Assembly: GCA_037127315.1 (NCBI GenBank)
Contig: JBBBDQ010000443.1
Coordinates: forward strand, 2,049,001-2,113,000
Source: Ascarosepion bandense
Taxonomy: Eukaryota; Mollusca; Cephalopoda; Sepiida; Sepiidae
Length of the DNA stretch: 64,000 nt
Direction: 5' to 3'
Part shown: in pieces, positions 62,031 to 64,000 of the stretch
Layout: each line of letters begins with the position of its first letter
Position numbering within the stretch: the first letter of the stretch is position 1
The notes under the pieces: model-generated
Told to the model about the DNA's origin: nothing
The model's database searches: none
The model's input: the letters and a program-made list of their open reading frames with translations, nothing else
Position numbers and translations under genes: made by a program

Positions 62031-63025
62031 ATGAGAACACCAAAGGCATTGTAGTCAGTTAAAGAAAAGATTTACTGGAGAAAGGACCACAAGAAAGGTA
62101 GAACCTATGCAAGTTCTGTATGATATCTTTGATATAAAAACAACCCAAGAATTCATTAAACATCTGAGTACCAGAAAAAAAAAAGTTATGTGGTTCTGAT
62201 TTTTGTCCTCATTTCTGTTGTCATATTCACAACATTTTGGCCATTGTACACTCCAGCTTTCTTCAGGTGATTAAAATTTCAAACCAAACACTTTATTTCA
62301 TCCACTGGGATGGATTAGGACCAACAACTTTAATCAAAATGTTCAAAATAAATAGGTAAAAAAATGTGTCAGTTAAGACTGATACCAGAACTATAAGGGC
62401 TAATATTGCAATCTCCCTTGATATTATTTTACTTTTTATACTGGTAGTGTTATTGGTAGTAGTATTAATGTTGTTTTTTAATATTTTTAAATAAAGCATT
62501 ATGAAGCATTTTCATTATTAATTTATATATCCGGCAATGCCTCTACAATGTTAACAACCTGAAAGATTTTTTTCAAAAAAATAAACTCTAATACTATTTT
62601 AATCTTCCTCAAAGAGATCAAACTATACAGCAAAATATAAGCTAAGTAAAGATCTGAAGATCAAAAATAGATCCGACCCTCACCAGGTGAAAAATTTAAA
62701 AAGTAATACAACTTGAAAGCAATGGAAAAGTTTAAAAAGCAAGACATCTTCCAAAATTCTGTAAAAATAATATAACCTGACCCAAAATCATTTGTTATGA
62801 CCTTAAATGATCCCATTAGGATTGATAGGTCATTAAACCTCCAAACAAACAAACATTATTAATTTTGATTAGTATTTTTTTACTAGTTATTTTTTATTTA
62901 GTAGTTTTTTTATTTAGTTATTGAGTATTTTTTGATTTAGTTATTCTTTATCCTAACTTTATCATTATTTAGTAATTATTTTATTATTATTATTTTTATT
63001 ATTTAGTATTTTATTATTATTACTA
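62031..63025. other. AT-rich, repeat H fragment and a P/C-like tail
   Basis: 62190-62280 holds repeat H in reverse (TTTTGTCCTCATTTCTGTTG, ACAACATTTTGGCCATTGTA, CACTCCAGCTTTCTTCAGGT). At 62790-62850, TATGACCTTAAATGATCCCA, TTGATAGGTCATTAAAC and (AAAC)n resemble the 3' tail shared by repeats C and P. 62870-63025 is a (TTA)-rich low-complexity run. Confidence 0.5.
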
Positions 63026-63745
63026 GCAGTATAGCCCGGCGTTGCTCGGGTGTAATGAAAGCTTTAAAACTAATCCATGGTTCTAGGGGTCAGATTCTTT
63101 GGACGTTGGCATGAAATACTAAAAAGCAATAGTTGTTTCCAGTTAAAGCGAAACCGTAGACTGAAAGAAAAATGAATGGATGTAAGTCAAATTTTGATTT
63201 CCTGGTATCGATATCAAATAAGTTTTTTACATCGTAAACTGAATTCTGATGGCTAAATAATTCCTCTGAGTAAATGGTATCATGGCTGAGACTAAGAACT
63301 ACAATTATACCTACTTAAAGACAAACCCGAAGCAAAAGGTCTGAAAAAAATACAGACATACAGGCAGATAAACAGACACACAAACATCTTGCCTTTTATA
63401 TATATAAATATGTATATTATCAATTTTTCTGCACTATTGTAAGAACTGCAACCTTGAAACTTCTGAATATCATTTCTTATGTCTTTGTCTATGAGTGTAT
63501 CAAATTTGATTAAAATCGGACCACTCCTTTATAACCCGATTTTTTCGATTATCGATTTTCAATATTTATCGGGGGTACCTTGACACAAAGCATAGCTAAG
63601 AACATTTGCAGACGCTTATAGTACAACTGTGTAAATTTTCAAGAAAATCGGTTCAGCTGTTTCGGAGTCTATAGGTAACGGACACACACACACACACACA
63701 GACAAAGTTCCATTTATAAATAAGTTTAGATAGATTTAGATTATC
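63026..63745 (-). mobile_element. Helitron-like element, long copy
   Basis: Reverse-strand counterpart of 38277-38998 over its whole length. The end at 63026 reads ACTAGCAGTATAGCCCGGCG, TTGCTCGGGTGTAATG: on the minus strand CCCGAGCAACGCCGGGC forms a hairpin with four paired bases or more, followed by CTATACTGCTAGT. This is the cleanest terminus of the family here. It also keeps GATTTCCTGGTATCGATATC and GAATGGATGTAAGTC. No open frame. Confidence 0.72.
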
Positions 63746-63924
63746 TTATATTATTTTATTATCTTTTAGTATTTTATTTTTATTATCTTTATTATTTAGT
63801 ACTTTTTTTATTTAGTTATTCTTTATTCCAACTTTACTTGGATAATCACTCTGCTGATGAAACCAGACAATGTTTTAATTCCTAGAATTTCAAAAATAGA
63901 AAGACATTTTAGTGTTACGGTTAC

Positions 63925-64000
63925 ATTAGCAACTAGGTCCCACCCTTTTACAGTTAAACAAATAAGATGTAACCGTAAATTCTACTCCAACAGCTTCTTT
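63925..64000 (+). pseudogene. LINE-J fragment cut by window end
   Basis: 76 bases starting ATTAGCAACTAGGTCCCACC are identical to 53925-54000 (RLATRSHPFTVKQIRCNRKF region). The element begins abruptly at 63925 and continues past the window. Confidence 0.8.

Overview
The window reads as animal, AT-rich, repeat-dominated intergenic or intronic DNA. The mix of repeats suggests a cephalopod mollusc, most likely octopus-like: tRNA-derived SINEs ending in (ACTG)n, many LINE 3' ends, Penelope-like fragments with GIY-YIG endonuclease, Helitron-like units, Tc1/mariner copies and very many (AT)n runs. The organism is an inference from repeat style recalled from memory; no database was searched. No prokaryotic features (operons, ribosome binding sites, CRISPR) are present, and I see no complete host gene.

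Layout. 0-5 kb: dimeric SINE-A, a 14-15 bp minisatellite, (AT)n/poly-T, tRNA-SINEs and a long CT-rich tract. 5-10 kb: a 5'-truncated LINE-J, a broken Ty3/Gypsy integrase, a Helitron-like end and repeat C. 10-13 kb: GATA satellite with a 425-bp duplication, repeat D copies and Penelope-like hairpins. 13-17 kb: decayed SINEs, a Penelope GIY-YIG endonuclease remnant and a mariner-like remnant. 17.35-17.58 kb: one candidate host exon on the + strand with good splice signals but an in-frame TGA. 18-31 kb: SINE-A dimers, RTE-like LINE-R, two further LINE families (J and K), an LTR plus leader, and composite SINEs. 32-33 kb: a 5S-rRNA/tRNA SINE and a composite SINE. 33.4-37.0 kb: a 79-bp satellite of about 45 copies, partly organised as 157-bp dimers. 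37-43.5 kb: Helitron-like copies, Tc1 element, tandem repeats, LINE-J fragments and a nearly full-length mariner carrying a SINE-A. 44-49 kb: 5S-tRNA SINEs, an AT-rich satellite, and LINE-J copies in opposite orientations. 49.5-54.3 kb: second LTR plus leader, LINE-R interrupted by repeat C, a 385-bp MITE, a U2 snRNA-like pseudogene and LINE-J. 54.83-54.93 kb: a candidate last coding exon, followed by a poly(A) signal. 55-64 kb: Penelope-like ends, more SINEs, repeat C, an LTR-gag-protease-RT Ty3/Gypsy wreck and a long Helitron-like copy.

How the parts relate. The autonomous families are represented only by dead fragments (LINE-J, LINE-K, LINE-R, Ty3/Gypsy, Penelope-like, Tc1/mariner), next to non-autonomous passengers. 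SINE-A carries the same 3' tail as LINE-J, so LINE-J is its likely source of retrotransposition machinery. Several loci are nested (SINE-A in mariner, repeat C in LINE-R, composite SINE in LINE-J, LTR in LINE-K), which gives relative ages. The most unusual structures are the 5S-tRNA SINE, the composite dimeric SINE with a palindromic linker found at three loci, and the 79-bp satellite whose monomer is part of a dispersed repeat flanking the array. Nearly all other open frames are microsatellite or satellite translations.
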